Counted from the stretch's first letter, positions 1 through 13,449 are shown. The stretch is DNA of 64,000 nt from Chrysoporthe austroafricana (GCA_001051155.2 JYIP02000012.1:434001-498000); one strand, 5' to 3'. The notes: generated from the sequence alone by a model not told the origin. Program-made: numbers and translations.

Positions 1-1370
1 CACGCCGCGAGGCTCTGATGTAGGATTACGACGGAGATCCGTGTGTGTGAATGATGACGGATCACCTCGATGCCGGTCCGGGTCCTGCTTATGTGCTGCC
101 GCCCCCTACTTACTGAGTACAGCGCCCACGACTGCCGCTGGGCGGGGCGTGATGTGTTGGGCCTGCTTACGCCGAGACGAGGGACAGTAGTCAGTAAGGC
201 ACCGGTACCAGCAAGCCGGGCATGTCTCAGTGCCCCGCTAGGTGCTGTCGCGCGGTTACAATAGTGCTGCGTAGGTACCCAGCAGGTGTGTGGTTGGTGT
301 GTGGTGGATGAGTGGGTGAGTGGTAAGCAAGCACGAAGGGTTGCAGCCAAGACGTGGTGGTGGATGGTGTGGGTGCGGACACCTGCAAATCATCGTCGCC
401 AGGCCTGAAAGGCCATCCTGCCGCACTGAGTAGGCTCCCTGGGCCTCCCTTGCACAGGCACTGACAGGCACTGGCAGGGCCAGGGGGAGTGGGGCTTGCT
501 ACCCACCGCGCTGGGCGAAGCCTTCTGCCCTGTCCCGCCCGTTCAGGCCCTGTGGCTAGTACTGCAACAGGGACTGCGGGGGGCCGTTTGGCACCGACAC
601 CGAGCTGGGCCAGGGCCAGGCACTGCCAGGGCCAGGCCAGGCTACGGACAGGGTTCCCCTCCTTAGCTGCTGTACGAGTAGACATGTCGCATACTATGAC
701 CATGGTGCTTCAGCAGGGCAAGCATGTACTGGTGGAGGGGGACCAGCTCGTCTGACATACATATTTCACTCCCATCATCATCATCTTGCGTCCACTGCAT
801 CTCACCTCCTCCCACCCCGGCGCGTCCCATCGTTTTTTTTATTTGCTTTTTGTTTCCCCAATCCAAGTCTGAAGGGGCTCCCCGCTGCCGACAAGCTCGA
901 TCTGCATTTCAGCCGTTCTGGCGACCGCTTCCTCTTGGGCTCGAACGCTTGTCGCCGTTGACGCTCTCCCTCCGCCGTCCTGCTAGCCTCACTGGAACGG
1001 GTAAGCTTCCGCCTCGACTGTTTACTTCACCATCCGCCCGCGCGGCCCAGTGTGTCATGCTCCACCCTCCCGCCCCAGCCGTGCGCTGGGCTCAGGCCTG
1101 CGAGGCGAATTGGCAATCACGGCTAACGTGGAGTCCTGTGTGTGTGTGTAGGCGCCGTTAGCTGATAGCGTTGCGACCTCTTTCTCGACCAACCCGACGC
1201 CATCCAGGCCAGCGCCTCCGCCCCTTTGTCTGGGCTTCCTCCTTTCACCCTTCCGGACAACGACTGTGGCGCCGTCTACAGCGGGCCTCAACCTCGCATC
1301 TCTGAAATCCCCTCCCCCTCAGCTTAACCCTCGCCCCGACACGGCATAGATCGGGAGGATAGCAGTCAAG
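1..1370. other. Gene-free upstream region and 5' leader of the MAP kinase gene
   Basis: I see no convincing gene here. The open frames in this stretch are low-complexity, overlap one another on both strands and resemble no family I know. From about 770 onward the plus strand becomes pyrimidine-rich (runs of CATCAT, CCTCC, TTTTTTT), as is usual in fungal promoters and long 5' leaders, so this part probably belongs to the MAP kinase transcript. One or more introns in the leader cannot be excluded. Confidence 0.6.
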
Positions 1371-2963
<1,593 letters not shown>

Positions 2964-3242
2964 AGTCTCGTCTCGGCTGTAGGCAACCTGCTCTCGCCGG
3001 ATGAGGCGGAGCTGTGGGGCCGGATCTACCAGTGGCTGCTCGACGGGGACCGAAAAGATATCTTTGAGACCGGCAGCGGTCTGGACCTAGACCGTCCCGA
3101 AGACGAGAGGTGCGGGGAGGAGAAAGGCCAGGACCCTGTCGTAGAGGACCTCAGCCCGGGCGGACAGAAGCGGTACTGGGCCCACGAGCAGATGTGGCTC
3201 CGCGAGGCCCTGCAGAGGCTAAACATGGACGAGGATGGATGA
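2964..3242 (+). other. Open 92-codon frame directly after and in frame with the MAPK stop codon
   Basis: Immediately after TAG (2961-2963) the same frame stays open for 92 codons to a TGA at 3240-3242. The codons are GC-rich in the third position like the kinase exons. The translation looks protein-like rather than repetitive, with a segment LSPDEAELWGRIYQWLL and a second one RYWAHEQMWLREALQRL. It has no ATG of its own until late, so it would need stop-codon readthrough or alternative splicing. A possible acceptor (GGCTGTAG, ending 2982) could pair in phase with a weak GTGGGA donor at 2800, replacing the conserved kinase tail. I do not recognise a domain. It may equally be a 3' UTR that is open by chance. 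Confidence 0.35.
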
Positions 3243-4800
3243 GGGGGAGACGTGGTCTCAACCTCCCCGCTGTAGGATTTTGGTCGCCTCTGACAGGGTT
3301 GCGTGTGGCGGCGGGCGAGGCTTGCACAGGGCGGCGAGATGAAAGGCCTTTCGGTGAAGGGGAGAGTGAAGCCGATCAGATCAAGTGGGAAAATACAAGC
3401 AGCAGCGGGCGCGCGACATCTCTTTTTGAATAGCTTTTTTTTCTTCAATTTTCTTTCTCTCTCATAGCATATCATCATCACCATCGTCACCGTCATCCAT
3501 CCGCCTCTTGGACTCTCGCTAGGTCGGTAGATGTGCCTGCGTGAGGTTTGGAACCGCCTCCCCATCCCGATGTCGTACTGAGTGTGTGCTCAGGCCAGGG
3601 GCGCCCGGCTGCACTGCTCCAAGCCTGATACGACCAGTTCGGGCATGCGAACCATGAAAACTTCGGCCCAGGAAGAGCAAGACGTCGTGGTTGCGGTGGC
3701 GGGGTGGCAGAGCCCTTTCCCCCTCCCTCCCGGGGGTGTTCGCGTGCACGTTCATCCGATCGGCTCACTCACAGGCATAGTCGTCTTAGCGCCTCCACAG
3801 ACGAGAGCCGTGCGCTGCGACGGGGCAGATGTTGGGTTGGTGGGGGTGGGCAGAACAGAACCGAGCGGACGGAGCTAGAGCCTAGCTAGGTGCTATGGTA
3901 GTCTGCAGCAGCAGCAGCAGCAGTAGCTGCTTCTCGCGGCCGCCACGTTGAATCCTGAAACACACGCGAGGAGAAAAAAAAAAAACCGCACGCCGGTCCC
4001 TTTTGATCCTCCTCATCAGACCTGCGCTGCCCGGTCCTGCGAGTCAGACAAGCGCAGAAGGGGGGGGCAGGTTCCTGGGGGTGCGTGCGTGCAGACAGCA
4101 GACGACACAGACAGAGACAGAGACAGGGCATATAGCATGCGATTGTTGTTTCCAAGGCTCATCTCGTCTCCAGATCTCTCTGTCCCGCTACGCGCATCGG
4201 CACCGGACAGCCAGCTATCTTGTCACGCCGAGTGATCGTCGAAACGGCTCCACGGCCCGCCGGGGGGGTGGTGGAGGGCTGGAGGGCTGGTGGTGGGTGG
4301 GTGGGCAGGATCGGGGAGGCTGATCTGCACGGGCAGGGCGGGAGATGTAAGGGGGCCCAGCTGCTACCGCGGCATGCAGAACTCTAATTGCTTGAAACGA
4401 ACGGGCCCGTGAACCATGTAAGTAAGCAGGTAGTAGCCTTGTTTGGGGATTGATAGTTTATTTTGTTTGTCTGTTCGTTGTCACAGATCCTTTTCCGGCT
4501 CGTATTACAGGCTGTGTGTAGGTAGGTAGTGTGAATGTATGTAGCTGTCTAAGGTGGTCGACTGGCCATGTCTGCCGCCGTCCCTTTCCCACGCCCTGAA
4601 GCAAGCCTTTTTTGAAGTTCAAAAAATGAAGTAGTTGTCTATACCGCTCCTCGTCCGTGGAGACGACTTATCCGGGGTATATCCGAGCGAAGGTACGAAC
4701 CGAAGATGCAAGTGAGCCTCCGCCAACGCCCAGTAAATAAAAAAATGAAGTAGAAGAGAAGAAGAGGATGAGAAGAGAAAGAAAAAAAAAAGAATAAAAA
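3243..4800. other. Intergenic region between convergent MAPK and DUF3455 genes
   Basis: No gene is supported. The stretch contains the 3' end of the MAP kinase transcript, a T-rich tract at 3427-3460, a short CAG run near 3905 and an A-rich block at 4735-4800 that lies just beyond the stop of the minus-strand DUF3455 gene and probably belongs to its 3' UTR. Confidence 0.5.
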
Positions 4801-5695
4801 TCATCCGTAGAACCAATACTGCGCAGAGTACGGCACGCTGAAGGTCTCGTTCCCGCTGGGCCCGCTCACACTGCAGGCCTCGGCGCCGCCGCCGGCGGTG
4901 ACGACGCGGTACACGGTGACGATGCCGTTGCTCAGGCCGCGGCCGCTGTCGGCGAGCTCGAGCCAGTCGACGGCCTTGGTGGCCAGGAGGCCGGTGTCGG
5001 CGTCGGCGGGGGCCGCGACGTCGCCGATCTTGCGGCCGCTGAAGAACAGCCCGGCGCTGGAGCCGGCCAGGTTGAAGGTCGGGGCGGACAGGTCGTCGAA
5101 GTAGTGGTGGCCGAGGTAGGGGGCGGCGAGGCTCTGGGCAGGGAGGGAGAGGGCGGCGGCCGGCGAGGGGAAGGGGTCGGCGGCGTCGGCGTTGTACGAC
5201 GTCTCCGGGTAGGTGACGGCGACGGCCTCAGAAACCTGCGGGTCGCCGGCGCTCGGGTCGACGAGGTTGAGCGGCACGGACTGGTTCCACAGGAGGGTCG
5301 AGGTGAGCTCGGCCCAGGCCGCCTCGGACAGGCCCGTGCTGGCCGTGCCCGGGTACATGGCCGTGACGTCGTAGAGGACCGCGAGGGCGCCCGTATTGAC
5401 GGCCGTTGCGGTGCTCGAGGCGCACGTGTAGTTCTGGATGCCGTGGCCGACGGCGAGGTACAGCAGGGTGAGGTTGGATGCCGGGGCGGGGAGGTCGGTA
5501 GCTGGGGGGTGGTCAGCGGGGGGAGGCGTTCTGGAGGAGGAGGAAGGGTTACTCACCTCCCGTGCTGGGCAGGGTGGGTGTCACGGACGCCGTGTCCGTG
5601 GGCGTCGTGACCGTCGTGGGCCTGCAGTTCGCCGCTGGGGCCGCGAACGCCGCCGTGGCGGAGGCGGCGAGTGATATTATCCTTGAAAAGTGCAT
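4801..5695 (-). CDS. Secreted DUF3455-family protein
   Basis: Two exons on the minus strand, 5557-5695 and 4801-5501, joined across a 55-nt intron with GTGAGT donor and CCCCAG acceptor, give 279 residues. The N-terminus (MHFSRIISLAASATAAFAAP) is a clear Sec signal peptide cut near residue 19. A Thr/Pro/Ser-rich linker follows, and then a domain that begins LLYLAVGHGIQNYTC and ends with the aromatic-rich YSAQYWFYG, as in DUF3455 proteins, which are widespread in moulds and often mislabelled malate dehydrogenase. The molecular function is unknown; extracellular location is inferred from the signal peptide. Internal motifs GHHYFDDLSAPTF and LFFSGRKIGDV fit the family. The upstream region is unusually long and gene-free. 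Confidence 0.88.
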
Positions 5696-6593
5696 GGTGT
5701 GGGAGGGTCTGCCGCGGACGAGGCGGTGTCGAGATGGTGTTCAGGTGGTGAGAGGGGTGGAGAAGGTGGTGGAGGAGGAGGAGTGAGGTCGGAAGGAGTC
5801 GAGGCTGTTATGAACTCCTCAGACTAATAGCATCTGTCTGTCTGCTCCGGAAGGAGGGGAGGAGGACGACAGCGCAGGCCAGGTGCAGGAGCGACAGGGC
5901 AAGACTGGGCTGATCCACGGGTTACAAGGACAGCTCGTGGCGGCGTACGGAGGAGGGCTGTGAGGTCGGGTGAACAGCTTGATGCTCAAGACAGGGTCCT
6001 GCATGGGTCTTTTGTAGGATGGACTAGAGCCGTGCAGAGGGAGAGAGAGGGGCTTGGTCGAAGCACGGCTTCTACCCCGGCCCAGGTAGAGTTATAGACA
6101 TGCATGGCCGTGGCGCACGAAGGGGACAAGATGCGACCCTGCGAGAAGCCGAACCCCGGCCGCCCCGACAGGGGAGGAGGTGGAGGAGGACGACGACGGC
6201 CAGAGAAAGATGGACATGGGTCATCGATCCCCAGACGCACAGATGCGTGGAATCAACGCAAGGAGGACACTGCAGGGGGGGAGGTAACGCGCCTTGTGAG
6301 CTGGGAGGGAGGGTGGCCGCTGTCTGGAGGCCCAGCGCGTCTAGGCCTGTGCATGCGGAATGACAGGGACGCCTGCCATGTGTGCCATGAATAGTAAAGT
6401 AGCGCAGGGATCGCGGACGTCGTCGGCGCGGGTGGCACGGTACGTACATGCATAGTAGGTACTATGATAGCAGCACTCGTGGTCCTCGGTCCCTGGTCGA
6501 GCCGGGCTCCCAGCCTTGGTCGGCCGAGGCTCGAGAGACGGCTGCCCGCTTGAGACTAGCACCAACGGCCGGAGAAGGCCCGCAATGTGCGCT

Positions 6594-6631
6594 GCTGCTA
6601 CTCAGTGCTACTCAGTGCTACTCAGAGCTGC
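6594..6631. repeat. Short tandem repeat of a 10-mer
   Basis: The unit CTCAGTGCTA occurs at 6601-6610 and 6611-6620, flanked by partial copies on both sides. It lies in the gene-free region and has no visible function. Confidence 0.8.
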
Positions 6632-7748
6632 TAAGCGATGGCCAAGCCGGGATGCCAGAGATCTCTATCGAATGTTGACCGGGGGCGAGGGGAGCACTGG
6701 ATGTGGGCGGGTCGAGAGGACAGCGCCTCGTTCTCGGCTAGGCTGTCCCGGGCGCAGGACTAGTCGACGCCTCTGCGACCCGCCGGTGCAACATTGCCTC
6801 TCTCTCTGTCTCTCCCTCTCTCCCTCGCTGCGACGAAGGGAGCGGAGGGACTGGCGGCCCGGGCGAGGCAGGGCTCGTTGTGGACGTGGATGTTGCCAAC
6901 AATGGAAGCAGTCTATCGACTGCAGGCCGGGGTGCGCTGTGCCGTGCCTCCACATGCTAATTTCTGTATACATGCTACCGAGCATGCACAGTAGCAGTAG
7001 TAGGCTCTCGGTAGGTTAATTGTCACCATGGTGGTCTTGTGATCTCTCCCTAGGATCCACTGCTGTGCGGTACGGAAATACTTAATCCACGGCTGAGAGA
7101 GAGAGATTCTCGGCCGAGACGGGGCCAGCCTTGTGGCCGAGCCTGGCCCGTCGACGAGGCTGCCACCTGTGCCTGCAGTATGTACAGACGCACAACCCGT
7201 CCAGACCTCGAGATCCCAGGAAGCCACCACGGCAGGGTCCCAGATCCAGACCCGAGCCTCGAGGATCGGGATACCGTCTGCATCGGGTGGGTGAGTGATA
7301 CTCTGGATGACACATCGTGTCGGCCTCGTGCAGAACAGCGGTACACGGCCCATGCGGGAACCCTCCTCCCGTCCCGCCGCTCGGCTCAGTGCGGCAGCAC
7401 GGTGGAGACACACACACCTGCTGCATGTAGAAAAAAGAAAGGAAGGGAAGAAAGAAAAAAATAAAAATAAATAGACCGCCGTCGGGGTGCGGGGGAGGGT
7501 TGCAGTTGCAGCCGGGAACGAGATTTGATGGGCATGCAGTGCAGTCGAGAACCAGCGAGCGAGCCACCGTCGACGCCTTGCCGCAAAGAGGTCCCGCGCG
7601 GCTACAGCAAGGCCGCGCGCCCTATTGGCCCAGGCGGCTGAAAAGGTGGGGACACGGGACGCGGGACGCGGGTCGCTGCGGCCATTTATAGAACACCGGG
7701 CAGCGCTGTGGGCTCGCCCTCTACTATAGCAGAGGCCCTGTAAAATGT

Positions 7749-7804
7749 TCTGCAGGCGCCCTGCAAGCGCTCTGCAGAACCCCTGCAAGCGTCCCCCGCA
7801 AGCG
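7749..7804. repeat. Imperfect repeats of CCTGCAAGCG
   Basis: Variants of CTGCAGGCG, CTGCAAGCG and CCGCAAGCG follow each other about every 10-20 bases (CTGCAAGCGC at 7761, CTGCAAGCG at 7783, CCGCAAGCG at 7796). The pattern resembles a degenerate minisatellite. No coding explanation is apparent. Confidence 0.7.
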
Positions 7805-8677
7805 CCACAGATGCTACCACGACACCGCACTTTGCCTTGCTTACTGTACCATAGCGCTGCTGTACTGTGCTCCCCATCTCTTCTGGTGAAGTTATACTAT
7901 TACTATTACTACTATTGCTACATAATTAGTATGCAACCTATTCTTGCCACCTGCTCTACCACTGGACAATATCACTGTGTACCACCAACCACACGCAGAC
8001 ACACACATACACACACACCCCCCACATCCGACTCGCCTCGCTTGGGCTCTCGCTCTAAATTTGGGCCGCGCTATTTGACGACGTGCGTCTACGCTGCAGG
8101 AGAGATGATGTTTACTGCTCACCACAGAGGGGAAGTACACGCATCATCTCTTACCCGTTCGGCCAGGCCCTCGGATGCCTCCCCCCCCCCGGCTTCTACC
8201 CCCACGAGCAGTGATCCGAGCCATCGCCGTCGCCGGCTAGGAGCGGAGCTCGTGGGGACGAAGAGGCCAAGGCCCATCCCGCGGGTCCCATGGAGATGGC
8301 CCGAGCTGGGACGATGCTACTCACCTATCTGCTTGCACCGGGTCGACGAGGCCATGCGTGCGTTTCTCGGATCCCATATTCCGGCTGCCGCAACCAGACC
8401 CAGGCCACCAGACGCCGCCCACGGCCCAGTCCCAAAGTCCAGTCGACCACCACGCCTTGAAGACCTGAGAGATAGCCCAGGCTGGGGCAGCTCGGCTGTG
8501 CAGAGCAGCAGGGGGATGAGTCGCGAATGTCTTCTCCGCGGCCCCGTCCGGCAACGGCGCATCTCCACAGCTCGTATTCATCAACCGGAAACAAAACCAT
8601 GGTAACTACTCACGCGCCCTGATCCCATGTTCCACAGCATCGTGCTTTCTGGCGGGAGCACGGCCTCAGGCGCACGT

Positions 8678-8702
8678 GCTCTGCTCTGCTCTGCTCTGCT
8701 CC
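8678..8702. repeat. GCTCT pentanucleotide microsatellite
   Basis: The pentamer GCTCT is repeated four to five times in direct tandem in the gene-free region. Confidence 0.85.
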
Positions 8703-10646
8703 TGCTCCACACGAGCCGTGGGAGGGGTGAAGGGCTGGTGTGGGGGATGCGGCATCGTGGCCTCCCACAAGGCTACGAGGCTACGACGGCTACCTCCTCC
8801 CTGTTGGCGTCCGCACTCACTGGTAAGAACGGCCATATCTCGAGCCGCCGCTGGGACGGTCTGTCGTATCTCCTTGCCTCCGCAGTGTCCAGCGCCCAAG
8901 GGTACCGTCTTTGCCGGCGAGAACGCTCCAACCTCTCTCCAGCCGAGATACGGCAGCTTTCCTCTTTATCCCTCCCCCCTTCTTCGTACCCCTCGTGGTC
9001 CTTTCCCACCACAAGCACGAAGTATCCCGTCGAGGACGTTTCCAGTACCGCCCAGCATCTCCCCTCCCCTGCTCTCTCTCTCTCTCGCTCCCAGCAAGGC
9101 TGGTTCATATACGAAGCAGATCCGGATCTCGACTGCCACTCATCAGGCGCCTGCTGCCCCGGTCCGTCTCGCTACCAGCCTGCCACAGCCCTCACCCAGC
9201 CGGGCGCCTGCTGGCCCGCCTCGCACATGGGCGCGTGTCCGTCCAACCGCCTGCGTGTTTCGCCACGCAGGTCGGCAGCTGGGTGCCGATCGGATAGGTA
9301 CCTCGCACCGGACTCAATGGCACGATGGTCGGGTCTGCGGTGCGGGAGTGATGAGGCGCGATGAGGCGCGAGGGAGAAGAGAGCTGCTGGTCGCCAAAGT
9401 TGGCACACAGCTCTGGTGCAGTGCTGCCCGTTAGATGATCTTAGTTTGCGCTCCACGCGTGGCTAACAGAGGCGCCCAAGGTCTGCTGGTCTCGCGATGC
9501 ATATTTGTTCTCCAAACGAGTTGGGCTCTCAGGGTGGCCGCCAGCGCGCTGCTGTTGAACTTAGAGATCAGCATTAATGCATTCATCATCCCCAACACCC
9601 TTCTCGACGCCGCTCGATAGACCCCGACGATATTGGCTATGCTGATCGCCGAGGAGAGCGCGCGTTACGCTGGTGGTGTTGGCCAATACGCTGGAGGGGA
9701 TGAGTTAGATCTGGATGTGAGTGAAACATACATGGCGCCGGGTGAGGCTTGAGAGGTTTCGTGGGTTGCCATTCGTGCTTCGAGCAATGCCTTGCACCTC
9801 TGTCCCCTCCCCAGGTCGTACACCCACTCGCCTTTCTTTGGTGGCGACAGACACATCCCTACTCATACAGGCAAATGCTGGCGTTGTGTTTTGGACGGAG
9901 GCTGTGGCATAGCACTCTTCAAGCGTTCAGGTCCCGGATTGGCTGCTGGGGCTCGGCCACGTCCTGTCGTTACAGCTGATCACGTCGTCTGCTGACCTTT
10001 TGCCTGACGAAATCATACCTCCGCACGCGCCCGTGGACAGGTTGCGGACTATCGAGCCTGACGGCTCGCTCTGCAGTGCTCAAATGGCTGCTTGGCAAAG
10101 AGCATGACCATGCGGAATCTCATGTAACTGTCTAGCATCAGTGGTGGAGCCCTCCAGGCGTCAAAATGGAGCAGAAACTACCCAGGTCGTCCGGCTTGTA
10201 AATATATGCATCGTGCTTTTGTCGAGCCTGGGATAATGATACGGGGACGGGGATCAGTGGACTGGTATGGGACGAGTCTAAGGAGATCTTCCCAACGCGG
10301 GAACAGGCTGGATCATGTTGCCCAGAAAGGGGAAAGTCGGGATCATCACAAGTCAGCCGTCTCGTCGGCGAGTTGGGATTCCAGACGCCTAGCCGCATGC
10401 GGACAACATCTTGTCAGGAAGACGCAACTTCTCCGGAAGTGACAGCTGCGGAAAGAAAACCTCCAGCCGGCCGGCTACACTCCACAGACACAAGATAGCC
10501 ATCGACAAGTCTCACCTAGTTCTCCAGAGCCCAAGGGAAGAAGGGGCGCCAGTGCCATCTTGATCTCGCACGTCCGTCCTCATCCGGCCCGTGGACCGCC
10601 AAAGGCGCAGTGCTCCCTCGGCTACGATGCTGCGTGCCCGCCCACG

Positions 10647-11118
10647 ATGAAACTCACGACGGCCGCCCTGCTCGTCACGGCGTGGCCCACGACGGCCGGC
10701 ACCCTAGCAACCAACATCCTGGTCCCGCTCTACGCCTACCTGGCCCTGGGGGCCTGGGACCCCGTCTACAGGGCCATCCGGAACCACCCCTCGCTCGAGT
10801 TCCAGGTGGTCCTCAACCCGAGCTCCGGCCCGGTACGTGCCCCGGGCGTCCATCCTGGTGTACGACCTCAGCCGGCACGGGGGCTCCGCGGCGGAGCTGA
10901 GTGCGTGGCTAGACGGGATGATGAGCGCGGGGACCGGGAGCGTCAATGTCGTTGACTACGGCTGGGACGCCGCGGACACCGGGGACCGCCCCGCTGATAT
11001 CGGCACCGTGGCAAGCCTGCTCGCCGGGTCTGGGGCCGCGTACCGTGGGGCCCATCTGGACGGTGCGGTTGCGATGTTGATGGCTGGCGCTGTGGTGCTC
11101 CTGGTGACGATCCTTTGA
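10647..11118 (+). pseudogene. Broken spherulin-4-like cell surface protein gene
   Basis: The first frame from the ATG at 10647 encodes a signal-like N-terminus (MKLTTAALLVTAWPTTAG) followed by NILVPLYAYLALGAWDPVY and FQVVLNPSSGP, the start of spherulation-specific family 4 proteins. After 10831 the match jumps, in a different frame, to the family's C-terminal part (SILVYDLSRHGGSAAELSAW, then VDYGWD) and a hydrophobic tail resembling a GPI signal, ending at the TGA 11116-11118. About 150 residues of the usual TIM-barrel-like domain are missing and the two parts are one base out of phase. A GTACGT at the junction could act as a splice donor but would not bring back the missing core. I call this a deletion-derived pseudogene. 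Intact relatives are secreted or surface proteins of unknown activity. Confidence 0.65.
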
Positions 11119-11688
11119 TGTTTGAAGCTGCATAGAGTACATTCACTTTAGGGTCCCGTGCGGTCCCAACGTAGAGGCAGACGTACGCGTTGCAGAGCGT
11201 CATACATGGGAACATAGGCATCAAGTACAAGACACTCGGCTCGCTCTCAATGCGCTTCAGCCATCGAACCAGCATCTATTAGCGCGCTCAAGTAGTCTAT
11301 AGCCGTAAGTGAAATTTTTCTTGAAACAAGATTCATGCTCAAGTCCGCACAACCACCGGCATGTTATGTCCAAGTACATTTAGATGTGATGGCTCCAGGA
11401 GGTAAGCAGCGTCGCTTCAGCAATCCCTCGGTAAAATTGTTTCGAACATCAGAGTCTATTCCAGGCTTCCTGAGAAAGGGGTATCGCGCGTCGGCACCGA
11501 CGCCCTGTCTATATATATATGTGTGTAATTCTAGGTCCCTCCATCAACTTCGTGCATCTTATCCCCGAAGCACAGTATTCAGCGAGCCATATATCCACGG
11601 GACGCTCGCTGTCTGAACCCGGTGCCAGTCGTGAACATCATAACAGCATGCTGTAGGTATCTCAAGGAGGGTGGGGGGACCATCCGGT
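11119..11688. other. Intergenic region
   Basis: No gene seen. It lies between the 3' ends of the plus-strand spherulin remnant and the minus-strand Vps62-like gene and presumably contains terminator and 3' UTR sequence for the latter. Confidence 0.5.
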
Positions 11689-13449
11689 CTAGTCATGCCA
11701 GCTACTCTTCTTTCCCTCCTCGATGCTGTGTAGTAGCCTGCAGCTGTCCTTCTGACACACCTTCTCCCTGCCCAGCCGCTTGAACTTGGGCCCCATAGGT
11801 CCCGTGACGTAGTGGTACTGCCCGAACAGCCGCCACTGCCTCTCGTCGCCCAGGCCGTATAGCTCGTCGCCCCAGGGCCCGTCGAAGTGGAACCATGACG
11901 TCGGCGCGTCCGGGTTTGATGAGGCCGGCACGAGGGACGTGGGCTGCACGACCTCACCGCGCTTGTTGATCTGCGCCGTGCGGTTGGCGTGCGCCTCGAG
12001 GGTAGCGGCATCGAAGGGATAGGGCGTTGACTCGTCGAGGAGCAGTTCGTCGTCCGACTTCCTGCTGCCCTCATCCTCCTCGGGCGGCGGCGGCGACGCC
12101 TCGTAATCGTAGAAGTAGGCGTAGCTGTTGAGCGAGGGGTCCCAGAGCGGCCCACGGTCGGTGACGTCCTTGAGCATCTGGAAGGGCAGGACATAGGCGT
12201 GAGGGCCGGGGAAGGCATACATTGCATGGCTCCCGACGGCAGAATAGATCACCGGCCGCTCGACAATCTCGGTGACGGCCTCACCGGTCGCGTTGCTGGT
12301 GACATTCATACGCTTCTTCTCCAGGGCGGCCCACGCATAGGCCTGGCCGCCCTCGTGCTCGCTCAGGAACATGGCGCGCGGCACGCCGTTCTCGAAGCGC
12401 ACCATGCAGTGCTCCCAGTCGCCGACGTGGTTGCCGAACCGCATGTCAAGCACGGTCTGGCCGAGGTTGTAGCTGTAGAAGAAGAACCAGAAGGCGTCCA
12501 GTATGCCGGAGCCCTTGTCGACCAGCACCAGGATAGCTGGGGCCGCCGAGTAGCCGCTGGCATCTGGCTTGTGCCCTGGTGTGCTTGGCGGCGGGGGGAA
12601 CGGCTTCTGCGAGGGCTCGCCAGAGACGACGGCCCGGCGCGCATGCTTGGACATCATCTCGCTCGGCTCAAAGGCGCGCTCACGGGGGTCGGATACCCGA
12701 CGCAGGGGATGGTCCTTATCCACATCGAACCAAGTCGTCCCCTCCGTGTACGGCGCCTGCGGCTCTTCGACGCTGTGGCCGTCCGCAGGGTCTAGCGTCT
12801 CGTCACCGTCCTCATCGAACGGGTTCGGCATACCGACATGACTAGACAGCCACTCGGGTCGCTGTTCGACGTCCTCGTTGCTCGTCAGGTAGACCATTCC
12901 AGGTATCGCGCTCAGGTCGTACAGGTTGGCCAGCGACACAGGCTCGGTCGTGTTGACGGGCGCCTTATCCACAAACGGCGTCATGTGCTGGATATGCTCC
13001 CCGATATCTGACGGCCAGAAACTCTCCCCCGAGTAGAGATGCACCAGCGGCGCATTCCTGAGCACGTATTCAGGCACGTCTTCAAGCCTCTGGTCCCTCT
13101 TGTGTATCCCCGCCCTCACCCCGAGGTCCTCCCAGGACGACGGGGCGCCTCTCCGCTCCCGCAGCGCCCTCTTCCTGAGCTCCAGCTCACCCAGCTCCGC
13201 GAGCGGTATCGGCGGCCCCCTCGGCTTCACGGGGTCATCCCACCGCATGTGATGTATGCCGCACACGCTGAACCACCTGCAGGCCTGTCGGTCGAGCCAG
13301 TACGGCGAGGAGTCGACCCAGGCCCTGTCGCGCTCCCGGTCCTCCGGGCTGGGCGGGTTCGGGATCAGGACCTTGGGGACGAACCAGGTGATGAAGACAA
13401 GGGAGCCGATGATGGCGGCCGCAATGGCCGTACGGCGGAGGTGATACAT
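11689..13449 (-). CDS. Vps62-family membrane-anchored protein
   Basis: Single-exon gene of 586 residues. The start is the ATG at 13449 (MYHLRRTAIAAAIIGSLVF); the frame extends 13 codons further upstream only through a non-ATG start. Residues about 7-27 form one membrane anchor with a short cytosolic N-terminus. The large remaining domain has the Vps62 (formerly DUF946) signature: APAILVLVDKGSGILDAFWF, FGNHVGDWEHCMVRF, YSAVGSHAMYAFPG and, near the end, FDGPWGDELYGL. Yeast Vps62 was named from a vacuolar protein sorting screen, but its biochemical role is not established. Acidic or Pro-rich inserts lie near residues 210-240 and 460-480. Membrane location is inferred from sequence. Confidence 0.9.
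   Translation of the reverse strand: MYHLRRTAIAAAIIGSLVFITWFVPKVLIPNPPSPEDRERDRAWVDSSPYWLDRQACRWFSVCGIHHMRWDDPVKPRGPPIPLAELGELELRKRALRERRGAPSSWEDLGVRAGIHKRDQRLEDVPEYVLRNAPLVHLYSGESFWPSDIGEHIQHMTPFVDKAPVNTTEPVSLANLYDLSAIPGMVYLTSNEDVEQRPEWLSSHVGMPNPFDEDGDETLDPADGHSVEEPQAPYTEGTTWFDVDKDHPLRRVSDPRERAFEPSEMMSKHARRAVVSGEPSQKPFPPPPSTPGHKPDASGYSAAPAILVLVDKGSGILDAFWFFFYSYNLGQTVLDMRFGNHVGDWEHCMVRFENGVPRAMFLSEHEGGQAYAWAALEKKRMNVTSNATGEAVTEIVERPVIYSAVGSHAMYAFPGPHAYVLPFQMLKDVTDRGPLWDPSLNSYAYFYDYEASPPPPEEDEGSRKSDDELLLDESTPYPFDAATLEAHANRTAQINKRGEVVQPTSLVPASSNPDAPTSWFHFDGPWGDELYGLGDERQWRLFGQYHYVTGPMGPKFKRLGREKVCQKDSCRLLHSIEEGKKSSWHD

Larger units (their letters stand above)
5696..10646. other. Nearly 5-kb gene-free GC-rich region
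   Basis: Several long open frames exist (for example 7745-8605, 8627-9364 and 8676-9434 on the plus strand, 6913-7830 on the minus strand). They overlap each other, are rich in Arg, Pro, Ser and Cys, and resemble no protein family, so I read them as chance frames in GC-rich DNA. The stretch holds small tandem repeats (listed separately), CT-rich and A-rich tracts (about 7430-7470 and 9065-9090) and no transposon ends that I can recognise. It could contain long promoters or non-coding transcripts. Confidence 0.5.

Noticed and set aside
6913..7830. A 305-codon minus-strand frame
   Set aside because: Low-complexity content, overlaps other frames on both strands, no recognisable domain.
7745..9434. 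Three long overlapping plus-strand frames in the gene-free region
   Set aside because: They overlap each other in different frames, are rich in Arg/Ser/Pro/Cys, show no family motif and lack coherent intron structure; typical chance frames of GC-rich DNA.
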